Positions 52,110 to 62,468 of a stretch of DNA of 64,000 nucleotides are shown piece after piece. This DNA is from Nitrospiraceae bacterium (GTDB lineage Bacteria > Nitrospirota > Nitrospiria > Nitrospirales > UBA2166): contig PBSN01000007.1 of NCBI GenBank assembly GCA_002726235.1, positions 41,813-105,812 of the forward strand, read 5' to 3'. The position numbers and the translations under genes are program-made. Under the pieces are notes generated by a model, which did no database searches, was not told the origin of the DNA, and was given only the letters and a program-made list of their open reading frames with translations. The stretch's first letter is position 1. Each line of letters begins with the position of its first letter.

Positions 52110-52117
52110 GACTAGTC

Positions 52118-52972
52118 ATGGCAACAGCGCGCGAAATCAAGAGACGTATCAAGAGTATTAAGAATACTCAGCAGATTACTAAAGCCATGCAGATGGTTGC
52201 GGCTTCAAAGATGCGCCGAGCTCAAATTCAGGTCGTAGAAACACGGCCGTATGCGGAAAAAATAAGGGCAGTCATCAGCCACCTTGCGGAACGGCACCCA
52301 GAGTATCGACATCCATTCATTGTCCCGAGGGAGGTCAAGAGGGTTGGACTGATCGTTCTTTCAAGTGATAAAGGTTTGTGCGGACCTTTAAATAGTAATC
52401 TTTTGCGGCAAGTTCTGCATTTTGTGCGTGGACAGTCTGTTTCCACAGATCTTATTACCTTGGGGAGAAAGGGCAGAGATTTCTTGCGACGAACTGGCCA
52501 AGCTATTTTGGCAGAGGCTACTGGGATTGTGGATAAACCAAAGCTCATTGATGTAGTTCCTGCGGTTAAGGTAGCGATGGATGAGTTTCTTCACGGTAAG
52601 CTCGATCAAGTCTTTGTAGCCTACAATGAATTTATTAATACCATGGTCCAGAAGCCTACGATTGCTCAAATTCTTCCTTGTCCGCTTCCACCTGGTGTAG
52701 TAAGGATGCAGAGCTGGGATTATATATATGAACCATCGAGTGAGAAAGTTTTGGATGGCCTTATGCCTAGGTATGTGGAATTTCTTGTTTATCAATTTCT
52801 GTTAGAAAACATTGCCAGTGAGCATAGTGCCAGAATGATTGCCATGAAGAATGCTACTGATAATGCCAAGGATATTATTTTTGATCTTAATTTAACCTAT
52901 AACAAAGCTAGGCAAGCTTCTATTACTACTGCAATATCAGAGATTGCTGCCGGATCGGCGGCAGTGAGTTAA
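52118..52972 (+). CDS. atpG: ATP synthase subunit gamma (AtpG)
   Basis: 284 residues. N-terminal helix REIKRRIKSIKNTQQITKAMQMVAASKMRRAQ and C-terminal helix with ARMIAMKNATDNAKDIIFDL form the central shaft coiled coil. LSSDKGLCGPLNSN is the conserved Rossmann-like segment. It starts 8 bp after atpA. Confidence 0.97.
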   Translation: MATAREIKRRIKSIKNTQQITKAMQMVAASKMRRAQIQVVETRPYAEKIRAVISHLAERHPEYRHPFIVPREVKRVGLIVLSSDKGLCGPLNSNLLRQVLHFVRGQSVSTDLITLGRKGRDFLRRTGQAILAEATGIVDKPKLIDVVPAVKVAMDEFLHGKLDQVFVAYNEFINTMVQKPTIAQILPCPLPPGVVRMQSWDYIYEPSSEKVLDGLMPRYVEFLVYQFLLENIASEHSARMIAMKNATDNAKDIIFDLNLTYNKARQASITTAISEIAAGSAAVS

Positions 52973-53004
52973 CATGTTTAGGCGTGAGTTATGGGTCACG
53001 GTAA

Positions 53005-54420
<1,416 letters not shown>

Positions 54421-54423
54421 TAA

Positions 54424-54870
54424 ATGGCCACCATTAAATTAGATATCGTAACCGCTGAAAAACTTGTCCTCTCTGATGAGGCAGACTTTGTGGTTGCTCC
54501 GGGGATTATGGGAGAACTTGGAATCTTTCCCAAACACGCTCCCCTGCTGGCCACTTTGGATGTTGGGGAGGTTCGAGTGACAAAGGCAGAGGAGGTGTAT
54601 TCTTTCTTTATTAGCGGCGGGTTCATTGAAATTCTTCCTGAACAGATAACAATCCTCGCGAATACGGCTGAGCGGGCGGAAGACATCGATGAATCCAGAG
54701 CCAATGAAGCGCGAGATAGAGCCGAAATACTGATGGCTCAACAAGGAGATAATATCAGTTTTTCTCAGGCGGAAGATTCTCTTAAACGCGCAGCTGTGCG
54801 CCTAAAAGTTGTGCAAAAAAAGCGTGCGTCCCGTGGCGGTGGACTCGCCGGGACTTCTCTCGATGGTTGA
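54424..54870 (+). CDS. atpC: ATP synthase subunit epsilon (AtpC)
   Basis: 148 residues beginning 3 bp after atpD. N-terminal beta sandwich (KLDIVTAEKLVLSDEADFVVAPG, then GELGIFPKHAPLLATL) and a C-terminal helical hairpin that can inhibit ATP hydrolysis. Slightly longer than average because of a basic tail (KKRASRGGG). Last atp gene. Confidence 0.95.
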   Translation: MATIKLDIVTAEKLVLSDEADFVVAPGIMGELGIFPKHAPLLATLDVGEVRVTKAEEVYSFFISGGFIEILPEQITILANTAERAEDIDESRANEARDRAEILMAQQGDNISFSQAEDSLKRAAVRLKVVQKKRASRGGGLAGTSLDG

Positions 54871-55040
54871 TTTCACGCTTAACACGATGTGGAAATGCTT
54901 CTCTCCATCAGCCTCCTAGGAGATCGTCGATAGGGGTGAGCTGTGCTGGGGATGTTTCTTGGTGAGCTTTCCCAATGGGGGTTGCCTAAAAGCCATCCCT
55001 GATCTTGAGCGCGTCAAGGTCTGCAAGGCTGACTCCAATG

Positions 55041-55068
55041 CGTTTCGAGAAGATGGCGAAGCGTTTTT
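55041..55068 (+). terminator. probable terminator after atp operon
   Basis: CGTTTCG-agaagatgg-CGAAGCG (7 bp, one G-U pair) followed immediately by TTTTT. It lies 170 bp beyond atpC and just ahead of the convergent methyltransferase gene. The 54871-55080 gap otherwise shows only a short minus-strand protein-like run (RFAIFSKRIGVSLADLDALK) downstream of the methyltransferase stop. Confidence 0.45.
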
Positions 55069-55080
55069 CACGTCTTCAGC

Positions 55081-55740
55081 CTAAGCCGCCTTTCGGTTGA
55101 CGCATTCAACGAGGTTCCCAAGGCCAAGGGGAGTCACGCGTTGTGTCCGAATAACCTGCATGGTTGTTCCATCTAGTACGGCCTGAAGGCCTAGGTCGGT
55201 GCGAAACCCCAAGTGCCGGCACAAGGGGGAGGCCAATTTCTCAATTGAACCAATAAATTGGTTTCCGTTACTGAAGTGGTTGAGGAATACGATTCTGCCG
55301 CCTGGTCGGCAAACTCGAACCATTTCTTGGATAACGGTTTTGTGGTCTGGGACTGCAGTGATAACGTATGCAGCCATAACCGCGTCGAAGCTGTTGTCCG
55401 AGAACTGCATGTTCCCTGCGTCCATATTTTCGAGAGTCACATGACTGAGGGCATGTTTCTCAACTTGCAGATGGCTGTGCTCTAGCATCTCATTGCTCAC
55501 GTCAATAGCAGTGATCGCGCAGTCTTTTCGATAGTGCGGAAGTGAAATGCCTGTCCCGACTCCGACTTCGAGAATGCGTTCGGCGCTTTGTGCATCAAGC
55601 CACCTTACCGCAATTAGACGTGGTTCATTAAAGAGTTTTCCGAAGGTGACGTCGTAAAGGTGAGCATATCTGGAATATGCACGCTCGACTTGTGTAATGC
55701 TAAGGTAGGGGGCTGATATTTTCGACAAGTTCGTTACCAT
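55081..55740 (-). CDS. class I methyltransferase, PmtA-like
   Basis: 219 residues from ATG 55740; the track begins at TTG 55767. The opening ERAYSRYAHLYDVTFGKLF and motif I RILEVGVGTGISLPHY are typical of Rhodobacter-type phosphatidylethanolamine N-methyltransferase and relatives. NSFDAVMAAYVITAVPD and RVCRPGGRIVFLNHF follow. Phospholipid methylation is the best guess from family resemblance; ubiquinone/menaquinone-type methyltransferases are alternatives. Convergent with the atp operon and divergent from the prenyl synthase gene. Confidence 0.82.
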   Translation of the reverse strand: MVTNLSKISAPYLSITQVERAYSRYAHLYDVTFGKLFNEPRLIAVRWLDAQSAERILEVGVGTGISLPHYRKDCAITAIDVSNEMLEHSHLQVEKHALSHVTLENMDAGNMQFSDNSFDAVMAAYVITAVPDHKTVIQEMVRVCRPGGRIVFLNHFSNGNQFIGSIEKLASPLCRHLGFRTDLGLQAVLDGTTMQVIRTQRVTPLGLGNLVECVNRKAA

Positions 55741-55876
55741 GAAGAGAGTTGTATTTCTCGAATGCAACCATTGTGCAAGGCCGCCGCAATCTACCCAAGC
55801 ACAGACGAAAAGTCAACAATTACTGTAGTTGTCATGGCGCTGTTTTGCTCACCAAACGATGATGCTCTGCAGCCTC

Positions 55877-55906
55877 TTGACAAATCAAGAGAGCGGTGCA
55901 TACGAT
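55877..55906 (+). promoter_or_regulatory. promoter of polyprenyl synthase gene
   Basis: TTGACA (55877-55882), 18-bp spacer, TACGAT (55901-55906). The start would fall at about 55913, exactly at the proposed ATG, so a leaderless mRNA is predicted. There is no Shine-Dalgarno before that ATG. The geometry is the same as at hemE. Confidence 0.5.
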
Positions 55907-55912
55907 TCGCCG

Positions 55913-56920
55913 ATGATAAGCGATTCACACGTTAGCAGCCTACAGACCATGGCCGATGTCTGGGATTGTTATCACTGGGATCTTGCTGCAGTCGAGGATC
56001 AAATTCTCTCCAACATTGGCTCTGATGTGCCTCTTGTTAGGGAAATAGCAACGTTCGTTCTCCAGGGGGAGGGTAAGCGAGTTCGGCCGCTCCTGTTGCT
56101 TCTGTCCGCTCGCCTGTGTGGCTGTCAAGGTCATGAGATGCATGCCCTCGCCAGTTTTGTCGAATATATCCATACCGCAACGTTGTTGCATGATGATGTG
56201 GTTGATGATGCGGGGTTTCGGCGCGGTAAAGAAGCGGCGCATAGACTCTGGGGAAATCAATCAAGCATTCTCGTTGGGGATTACCTCTACACGAAGGCAG
56301 TGCGGTCGATCGTTGATTTTCGCATTCATGAATTGAATTCTGTCATTGCGGAGTCTGTTCAGCGGATGACAGAAGGTGAGATTATGCAAATCTCGCTCAA
56401 TTGCCATAAAAGCGTATTGTCGCAAACCGAATATATCCAAATGGTTGAGCGCAAAACAGGCGCGCTGATTGCGGCGGCATGTCAAATGGGTGCCATTCTT
56501 GCGGATGCCGATGCATCGGATCAGGAGGCGCTTTTTCAATTCGGCCTACTGCTGGGGACGGCATATCAGATTGTCGACGATATGCTTGATTATGTTGGTC
56601 AGGGAGATCGGTTAGGTAAGACACTCGGAAACGATATACGGCAGGGGAAAATTACGCTCCCTCTCTTGCACCTTCTGCATCATGTTGATGAAATACGACG
56701 AGGTGACGTTCAGGCGGTGCTTGAACAATCGCATGTGGATCATGGCGATATTGAGCGGATTGTAGCACTTATGAACGAGTACGGGTCTGTCCAGTACTCA
56801 ATGACGATTGCCCGCGAGTACGTTGACAAAGCGAAATCGGCACTTGTTGGATTTGGTGAGTCAACGGCTAAACAGGCATTGTACATTGCGGCAAATTATA
56901 TGACGACTCGTGATCACTGA
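55913..56920 (+). CDS. polyprenyl diphosphate synthase (octaprenyl/heptaprenyl type)
   Basis: 335 residues from ATG 55913; the track start lies upstream of the likely promoter, and ATG 55952 is another option. First Asp-rich motif LLHDDVVDDAGFRRG and second QIVDDMLDYVG are both intact. GEGKRVRPLLLLLSARL and GNDIRQGKITLPLLHLL are typical of long-chain trans-prenyl synthases (IspB/HepT). It makes the quinone side chain, which fits the respiratory genes nearby. Chain length is not readable with confidence. Confidence 0.92.
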   Translation: MISDSHVSSLQTMADVWDCYHWDLAAVEDQILSNIGSDVPLVREIATFVLQGEGKRVRPLLLLLSARLCGCQGHEMHALASFVEYIHTATLLHDDVVDDAGFRRGKEAAHRLWGNQSSILVGDYLYTKAVRSIVDFRIHELNSVIAESVQRMTEGEIMQISLNCHKSVLSQTEYIQMVERKTGALIAAACQMGAILADADASDQEALFQFGLLLGTAYQIVDDMLDYVGQGDRLGKTLGNDIRQGKITLPLLHLLHHVDEIRRGDVQAVLEQSHVDHGDIERIVALMNEYGSVQYSMTIAREYVDKAKSALVGFGESTAKQALYIAANYMTTRDH

Positions 56921-56977
56921 AACATCCTAAAGTCGTTCTGATTTCCCCGTTCCTCAGGTTGTGGTTCTTCTCTCCCC

Positions 56978-57496
56978 TTATTTCTTGCGTTTTTTTCGCG
57001 GCGTGCCTCCATGCTTTGCTCGGTTCAATCGCTTGCGTCGTTGCGTCGTAAACAGATAGATCCCACTTCCGATGATGATTATCGCAGTGAGGGTAAGGAA
57101 TGTGGGTGATTCCCATAATGGGGTTGCCACGCCAACGGCTCCAAAATGCACTTCGACTTCGCGTTCATCTTTCACATTATCTGGGTCAAATTTGACCTGT
57201 ACTTCTTTGGTCCGTGTTCCCGTTGAGACCTCGAATTTTCTTCCGACATCCTCGCTGTGAAGATGGAGACGTATGCTATAGAATCCGGTGGGTCCTGATG
57301 TTGCCTTTCCAAGGGTGCCACCTGTGGTGTCTTTCACCACAACGTTTTTCCCGCTCTGGGCTTCCCCTTGGTCATCCCTCACGTATCCCGCAATCGTGAA
57401 CCGATGGTCGATCTCATGCAAGGCATATGCCGTATTCGAGAACAGCGTTACAAAAAATAGTATGGTGCATACTCGTGGAAGCATCGCGAATATCAT
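56978..57496 (-). CDS. membrane-anchored Ig-like protein A
   Basis: 172 residues, ATG with GGGAGGA 5 nt upstream. Signal peptide to about residue 25 (NTAYA/LHEIDHRF). A carboxypeptidase-regulatory-like beta domain (FTIAGYVRDDQGEAQSGKNVVVKD, GPTGFYSIRLHLHSEDVGRKF) is followed by a C-terminal membrane span (TLTAIIIIGSGIYLF) and a basic tail. Its domain faces the periplasm. It is paralogous to the divergent gene at 57637. The conserved HExDHRF start and LHLH pair suggest metal binding. Confidence 0.7.
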   Translation of the reverse strand: MIFAMLPRVCTILFFVTLFSNTAYALHEIDHRFTIAGYVRDDQGEAQSGKNVVVKDTTGGTLGKATSGPTGFYSIRLHLHSEDVGRKFEVSTGTRTKEVQVKFDPDNVKDEREVEVHFGAVGVATPLWESPTFLTLTAIIIIGSGIYLFTTQRRKRLNRAKHGGTPRKKRKK

Positions 57497-57636
57497 TTGT
57501 CCTCCCTCACCACTCAGCGGTTGTTAGGGTTCCTCATTATTCCTCTACTACGCTTCAAAATCACCGTCGGTTAGCCAGGTTCCGAGAGATCAATATGTCC
57601 ATGTGAATCATGAATATTGACAAGTGAAGTCGTGTT

Positions 57637-58182
57637 ATGCAAGATGTGTGGTCCGTCATGATGCGATTTTTGCGTGCTCAGCACCTAGTATACATTGCTG
57701 GCTTGGCCCTCGGTGTTTGGGGTGTGTTTGTCCCCTCGTCGGAGGTGTTCGCAACCCATGAAAATGATCATCGGTTTATTGTTGAAGGGTATATCACAGA
57801 TTCGAATGGGAACGGGCTACCCAATACTAAAGTGTTCGTTAGAGCGGAGGTCTTGGAGACAGGGATCACGGCATTCGCTGATCAGGCAGGATTTTATTCT
57901 GCGCTTCTCCATCTGCATGATGCGGATGCGGGCAAGGCTGTTACCGTCACGGCACTTGGAACGACCGAGCATATTGCTGCCGATTTCGATCCGGAGGACA
58001 AGGAGACCGAGCGAAAGGCGATCGTTAATATCGTGCATGCTGTTCCTCCCGTACAGTATCAAAATGATGCATCCGACAGTAGTGTTTATTTGATTTGGGG
58101 ACTTGTTGTTCTTATCGTGGGAATTTCATTCGGTGTTTTCACGCGAAAATTACTACGTCGACGGAAGGCTCCATTGGCGTAG
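57637..58182 (+). CDS. membrane-anchored Ig-like protein B
   Basis: 181 residues, start ATG 57637 or 57658. The signal peptide ends near EVFA/THENDHRF. The beta domain mirrors protein A: FIVEGYITDSNGNGLPNTKVFV, QAGFYSALLHLHDADAGKAV, ADFDPEDKE. A C-terminal span (VYLIWGLVVLIVGISFGVF) and basic tail follow. It is 64 bp ahead of the cytochrome c lipoprotein and may belong to the respiratory cluster, as an assembly factor or a donor-site scaffold; that is inference. Confidence 0.7.
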   Translation: MQDVWSVMMRFLRAQHLVYIAGLALGVWGVFVPSSEVFATHENDHRFIVEGYITDSNGNGLPNTKVFVRAEVLETGITAFADQAGFYSALLHLHDADAGKAVTVTALGTTEHIAADFDPEDKETERKAIVNIVHAVPPVQYQNDASDSSVYLIWGLVVLIVGISFGVFTRKLLRRRKAPLA

Positions 58183-58245
58183 TTATATTTAGCGTCCTGA
58201 GCGATTTTTACTTAAGGACAGTACACTCTTATTACTAGGGGAAAG

Positions 58246-58905
58246 GTGGAGATTGTGACACGATTGGCGAAAGATGGTGGTACAAAACAATGGTATTTCT
58301 ATGTTCTCATGATGATTGCGATCTTGGCACTTACTGCCTACGTGGGATGCTCGAAATCATCTGAGGAGGGACCTGCGTCAGCGGCAAAACTCATTCCGCC
58401 ACCAGAGCCGCCGCCGGCTTATGCTGATAAACATATGCCTGAAGGGTGGTGGAGCGATCCGGATATTATTGAGCAGGGGCGTCAACTTTACATCGGTGCG
58501 GAAAATATCGATGTCAATTGTGCCGCATGCCATGGGAAAAATGGCAAACCGGTCAAGAAAGGAGCGAGGGATTTCAGGCAGAAGGAACGAATGCAGATGT
58601 ACTCTGACAGCCAGTGGTTCTGGCGTGTCTCGGAGGGTGTGAAGGGCACCAAAATGCCCGCTTGGAAAAAGAAACTTAAGAGCGAAGAAGATCGGTGGAA
58701 AATTATTGCCTATGAACGTACGTTTGGTTTGGATGGTCTTGGCTGGGATGTTGCACGCGCAGAGTGGGTTCCGGTTGCCGAACTTGGCAAACCGGTCGTA
58801 GAGACCGAAGTGGTTCCTGGTGCGGAGGGGGTAGTGCCCGCCAGTGATCCTATTGAAGGGGATGCCCCAGCCTCACACGACGCCTCAGGACAGAGCGAGG
58901 GCTAG
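58246..58905 (+). CDS. monoheme cytochrome c lipoprotein
   Basis: 219 residues, GTG start (GTG 58255 also possible). The lipobox-like TAYVGCSK after a hydrophobic run suggests lipid anchoring. Heme motif CAACH (about residue 90), a likely distal Met in VKGTKMPAW, and a C-terminal acidic Pro/Ala/Gly-rich tail. It probably donates electrons to or from the CydA-like protein whose gene starts 2 bp later. Confidence 0.88.
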   Translation: MEIVTRLAKDGGTKQWYFYVLMMIAILALTAYVGCSKSSEEGPASAAKLIPPPEPPPAYADKHMPEGWWSDPDIIEQGRQLYIGAENIDVNCAACHGKNGKPVKKGARDFRQKERMQMYSDSQWFWRVSEGVKGTKMPAWKKKLKSEEDRWKIIAYERTFGLDGLGWDVARAEWVPVAELGKPVVETEVVPGAEGVVPASDPIEGDAPASHDASGQSEG

Positions 58906-58907
58906 CC

Positions 58908-60674
58908 ATGAATCGATTGCGGGCGATAGCCGGCCTCACTGGGCTTCTTGTTCTCAGCGCTGCCGCGGCCTATGCGCAAGTTCCTGACCCTCAACCGGTT
59001 GATCTGCCGTACGGAGGTAATCGCACTTGGACGTGGGTCGCCGCCCAGTTACACATTCTGTTTGCTGCGTTTATTCTGGGCGCCCCGATTTTCGTGGTGA
59101 TTTGCGAATGGATCGGGATGCGTGGCAAAGATCCGCGGTATGAACGGTTAGCCAAAGAAGTTACCAAGGTCACCGCGATCTTGTATAGCATGACCGCCCT
59201 AACCGGTGCATTGTTTATTTTCGTGTTGCTGGTTGCGTATCCGCAGTTCACGAGTTGGTTTGTCTCCCGTTTCTCACCAATCTTTGCATTTATTTATCCC
59301 GGGCTGTTTATCGCGGAAACGATTGTTCTCTATTTGTATTGGTACACCTGGGATGAGTGGCAAGGTCCGAAAAAGGCAAGGCATGTCGCATTGGGCGTTC
59401 TGCTTAACATCATAGGAACGACCACATTAATTGTCATCAACGGGCCGACTTCTTTTATGAATACGCCGGCACGGGCAGCTGGTGATGTGGACATGGACCT
59501 GAAAACCTTTGTCTTCGAACAGGCATCGGTGTTTGAGTTAGTCTACAATTTCAGCTGGATTCCACTGAATATCCACCGCTTTATTGGGAACGTCGTCTTT
59601 GGGGGCTTTATTGCCGGGCTCATTGCCGCCTACATGTATATGGCTGCGAAGTCTGATGAAGACCGGGCCTACTACGATTGGATGGGTTTCGTAGGGAATC
59701 TCATTGGTGTGGGGGCGTTGTTGCTGTTGCCGTTTGCCGGCTACCTTTTGGCCTTTGAGTTCTTCGAATATGACGCCTCGGTGGGTCCGTACATGATGGC
59801 CGATCAGCTCTCGATGTTTTTCGAAATGCAAGGCGCATTGGTAGGGCTCATCTTTTTGGCGAGTAACTACTATATTTGGCTTAGTATGAAACGTATTGAA
59901 GGGTTGGAGGATGCCCGCGGCACTATCGGGATGCCGTTGATGATGATTCTGTTTCCCATCGTCATGCTTCCAGCACTACAATTGGCTCCGCTGTACGAGG
60001 GAGTGATCAGTTGGAGTGTGTTCTTTGGTTTGTTGCTTGCAACGCTCGTGCTTCCACCAATCATTGCGAAAATTCCCCCCTTTCGAAAATGGACGGTATC
60101 GCCAACGGCAATTATCAAGTTGGGCTTTCTTATGGTGATTTTTGGAAATGCGATTTGGATGACACCACATGCGTTTGTGGCGACACAAGCCTTGGCTACA
60201 CATGAAACGGAACTTCCCGATGTCGGGTTTACGATTGGGGCGTTCGCGTATTCGACGATGGATCTTGCTCTCATGCCAACGAAGAATGTGGCGGTGGCTC
60301 TCATTGTTCTGGTGACCATCATTAACTTTGTGATCTACAACCGAGCAATCCGGCGTGGAAGGATTCAATGGGGAAAGATTGATTTCATTTCCCAATTCGT
60401 TTTGATTTTTCTTGCGTTCAGCGCCATTTACACCATGTGTCTGATGGGGACGGTTCGTTCGCTGGTCAGGAAGTATTTCCATGTCTACAATGTCCTGCCT
60501 GACTTTACTGCACACTCGTTTACTCCCACCTTGGTCTATTCAGGTTACCTGTGGATTGCGATTACGCTGACATTCTACGCGGTGGTCAGTTTCGCAATTT
60601 GGGTCAGTTTAAAACCGGGAGGTGAGAAGGCAAAAACATCCGCTCAAAGCGGAACCCCTGAGTTGGCAACTTAG
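58908..60674 (+). CDS. cytochrome bd-like (CydA-related) membrane oxidase subunit
   Basis: 588 residues with about 14 membrane spans. It resembles CydA in overall pattern: His in AAQLHILFAAFILGAP and in PLNIHRFIGN are candidate heme ligands. The quinol-binding GRQPW motif of CydA is absent, and no CydB follows. I associate such proteins with Nitrospira and NC10 genomes as putative bd-like terminal oxidases of unproven activity. Flanking cytochrome c genes suggest cytochrome c rather than quinol as donor. It begins with a signal-like segment (AAAAYA/QVP). Confidence 0.88.
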   Translation: MNRLRAIAGLTGLLVLSAAAAYAQVPDPQPVDLPYGGNRTWTWVAAQLHILFAAFILGAPIFVVICEWIGMRGKDPRYERLAKEVTKVTAILYSMTALTGALFIFVLLVAYPQFTSWFVSRFSPIFAFIYPGLFIAETIVLYLYWYTWDEWQGPKKARHVALGVLLNIIGTTTLIVINGPTSFMNTPARAAGDVDMDLKTFVFEQASVFELVYNFSWIPLNIHRFIGNVVFGGFIAGLIAAYMYMAAKSDEDRAYYDWMGFVGNLIGVGALLLLPFAGYLLAFEFFEYDASVGPYMMADQLSMFFEMQGALVGLIFLASNYYIWLSMKRIEGLEDARGTIGMPLMMILFPIVMLPALQLAPLYEGVISWSVFFGLLLATLVLPPIIAKIPPFRKWTVSPTAIIKLGFLMVIFGNAIWMTPHAFVATQALATHETELPDVGFTIGAFAYSTMDLALMPTKNVAVALIVLVTIINFVIYNRAIRRGRIQWGKIDFISQFVLIFLAFSAIYTMCLMGTVRSLVRKYFHVYNVLPDFTAHSFTPTLVYSGYLWIAITLTFYAVVSFAIWVSLKPGGEKAKTSAQSGTPELAT

Positions 60675-60711
60675 GCATAGACCAAATAATCTGACGGAGA
60701 GTTTGCACGAA

Positions 60712-61521
60712 ATGTTGTGGTTTAACATCTTCAAGAAGACATTCTTCGGGATCCTGCTGGCATTGATTGTGTGGTGGGTCGCGGGGGCCATGCACTTCCC
60801 ATTTGTGTTTCAGGTGATGTTCATGCTGTACGTGCTGCTCGGCGTGGTCGTTTTTATTCTCCTTGATGCGCCTCCCATGGCACCAATGTCTGGGGGCATG
60901 GCATTTGTTGGACTCGTTGTTTTCTATCTTGGAGTATCCATGTTCTTTATTGGCGGGTCTGCGGTGCTTCCTCAGTACGATCCTAATGTTGAGAAGGGGA
61001 AAATCCAGAAGCTGCTTGCGCCGCGACTTGCCAAAACCGAATATGGACAACAGCTAGCACTTCAGAAACAAATCGATGCGCTTAACCAGCAAGCGGAATC
61101 AATTATGAATCGTTTGAGTGTTATTGGGGGAACGGCTGTTGCAGCTGTTGGCCCGGTGGCAGTCGAGTCAGGTCCACTGGACCTCGCGTCATTTGGCGAT
61201 GATCACGTTGCTGCGGGAAAAGAGGTTTATAACCTGTACGAATGCTACAACTGCCACAAGTTAGGTGGGAAGGGTGGGACCAAGAAGCGCGGACCGCATA
61301 TGGATAATCTTGGAAATGTGCTCACCAAGGAGCAGATCAAACAGAAGATTTTTGAACCAATGGCGTTTTACTCTGAAGGGTTTGAGAAGGAATATAAAAA
61401 GGGGCTGATGCCTAAAAAGTACAAAGAGCTGATGACAGATGGTGAACTTGAGGTGTTGGCCACCTACTTGGTGACGCTTAAGGATACAAGTGTGAAGACT
61501 CCGAAACCGATATTCCCCTAG
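60712..61521 (+). CDS. membrane-anchored cytochrome c
   Basis: 269 residues from ATG 60712; the track start overlaps the oxidase gene. Three N-terminal membrane spans (FFGILLALIVWWVAGAM, VMFMLYVLLGVVVFILL, FVGLVVFYLGVSMFFIG) precede a coiled linker and a C-terminal heme domain with CYNCHKLGGKGG and a possible Met ligand in KGLMPKKYKELM. It sits between the CydA-like gene and the bc complex genes, so it probably bridges them. Confidence 0.88.
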   Translation: MLWFNIFKKTFFGILLALIVWWVAGAMHFPFVFQVMFMLYVLLGVVVFILLDAPPMAPMSGGMAFVGLVVFYLGVSMFFIGGSAVLPQYDPNVEKGKIQKLLAPRLAKTEYGQQLALQKQIDALNQQAESIMNRLSVIGGTAVAAVGPVAVESGPLDLASFGDDHVAAGKEVYNLYECYNCHKLGGKGGTKKRGPHMDNLGNVLTKEQIKQKIFEPMAFYSEGFEKEYKKGLMPKKYKELMTDGELEVLATYLVTLKDTSVKTPKPIFP

Positions 61522-61529
61522 GGTAAAGT

Positions 61530-62468
61530 GTGGCTATGCTGATGCAACCGAAGATTAAGATGAAGGTAGTTGGGAGTGATCGGGATGTTGGCGAGGTGGC
61601 CAATGTCATTGCCGATCCAGTTGCGAAGACTATCAGTCATATTGTTGTTCGTACTGGAGATCGAGGACAGCGGGTGGTTCCCCTTGATCAGATTGCAGAG
61701 GTGTCCGAAGATGTGCATCTGCGATGTTCTGCGGTGACGGTGTCTGGGTATCCACTTCTGTGTCGTGGCGACTATACGACGGTTCATCAACAGGAGGTTG
61801 CGGGTCTTGAGGCACGTTTGGATGTTGAACCTGGAGAAATCCTGATTCCAGTTCCCGAAGGCGATAGAGACATTCCTCGCCGTGGGTTTTTTACTAAGTT
61901 TACTGTCGCGATTAACGCCGTACTGGCTCTTCCCTTAGCCTATCCAATCTTAAAGTTTCTCATCCATCCGATGTATGGGGCGTATGACAATACGTGGGTG
62001 AAATTGGCGAGGGCTGACCAATTTTCAGACGTTGATGCTCCCCGGAGCTATCGTTTCAAGAAAACGCTCAAAGAAGGATATTTGGAACGGACGTTCGATA
62101 AATCCCATTGGGCTATGAAAGCATCACCTGAAACGTTGGAGGCTGTCTATCAAGGCAAGGACCTCGAGTTTCGCGATAAGAATGGTGATGTGTATTGGGT
62201 CAATCGACGGAATGTGCCCTACATTGTATATTCTGGGAAGTGCCCGCATTTGGGCTGTGGTTACAAATGGCGAAGTACTAAAAAATATAACATGGCGTTT
62301 TTGTGTCCCTGCCATTTGACCATTTACAACATTGCTGGGAGTGTGCTGACGGGTCCGGCTCCGAGGACGCTTGACGTTCTTCCGGTGCGTGTGACGCCGG
62401 GAGGTGACATCGAAACGATTGACGTTGAGTACAAGGCAGGTCTTGTAGGTCGAGTGCGGGTGATCTGA
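61530..62468 (+). CDS. PRC-barrel/Rieske iron-sulfur protein
   Basis: 312 residues, GTG start. The N-terminal ~85 residues look like a PRC-barrel (KMKVVGSDRDVGEVANVIADP, ISHIVVRTGDRGQRVVPLDQI). One span (about 127-150) and a Rieske domain follow, with CPHLGCGYKW and CPCHLTIYN providing the Cys-His pairs for the 2Fe-2S centre. Rieske subunit of a bc-type complex. The PRC fusion is unusual. The stop overlaps the cytochrome b start by one base. Confidence 0.92.
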   Translation: MAMLMQPKIKMKVVGSDRDVGEVANVIADPVAKTISHIVVRTGDRGQRVVPLDQIAEVSEDVHLRCSAVTVSGYPLLCRGDYTTVHQQEVAGLEARLDVEPGEILIPVPEGDRDIPRRGFFTKFTVAINAVLALPLAYPILKFLIHPMYGAYDNTWVKLARADQFSDVDAPRSYRFKKTLKEGYLERTFDKSHWAMKASPETLEAVYQGKDLEFRDKNGDVYWVNRRNVPYIVYSGKCPHLGCGYKWRSTKKYNMAFLCPCHLTIYNIAGSVLTGPAPRTLDVLPVRVTPGGDIETIDVEYKAGLVGRVRVI

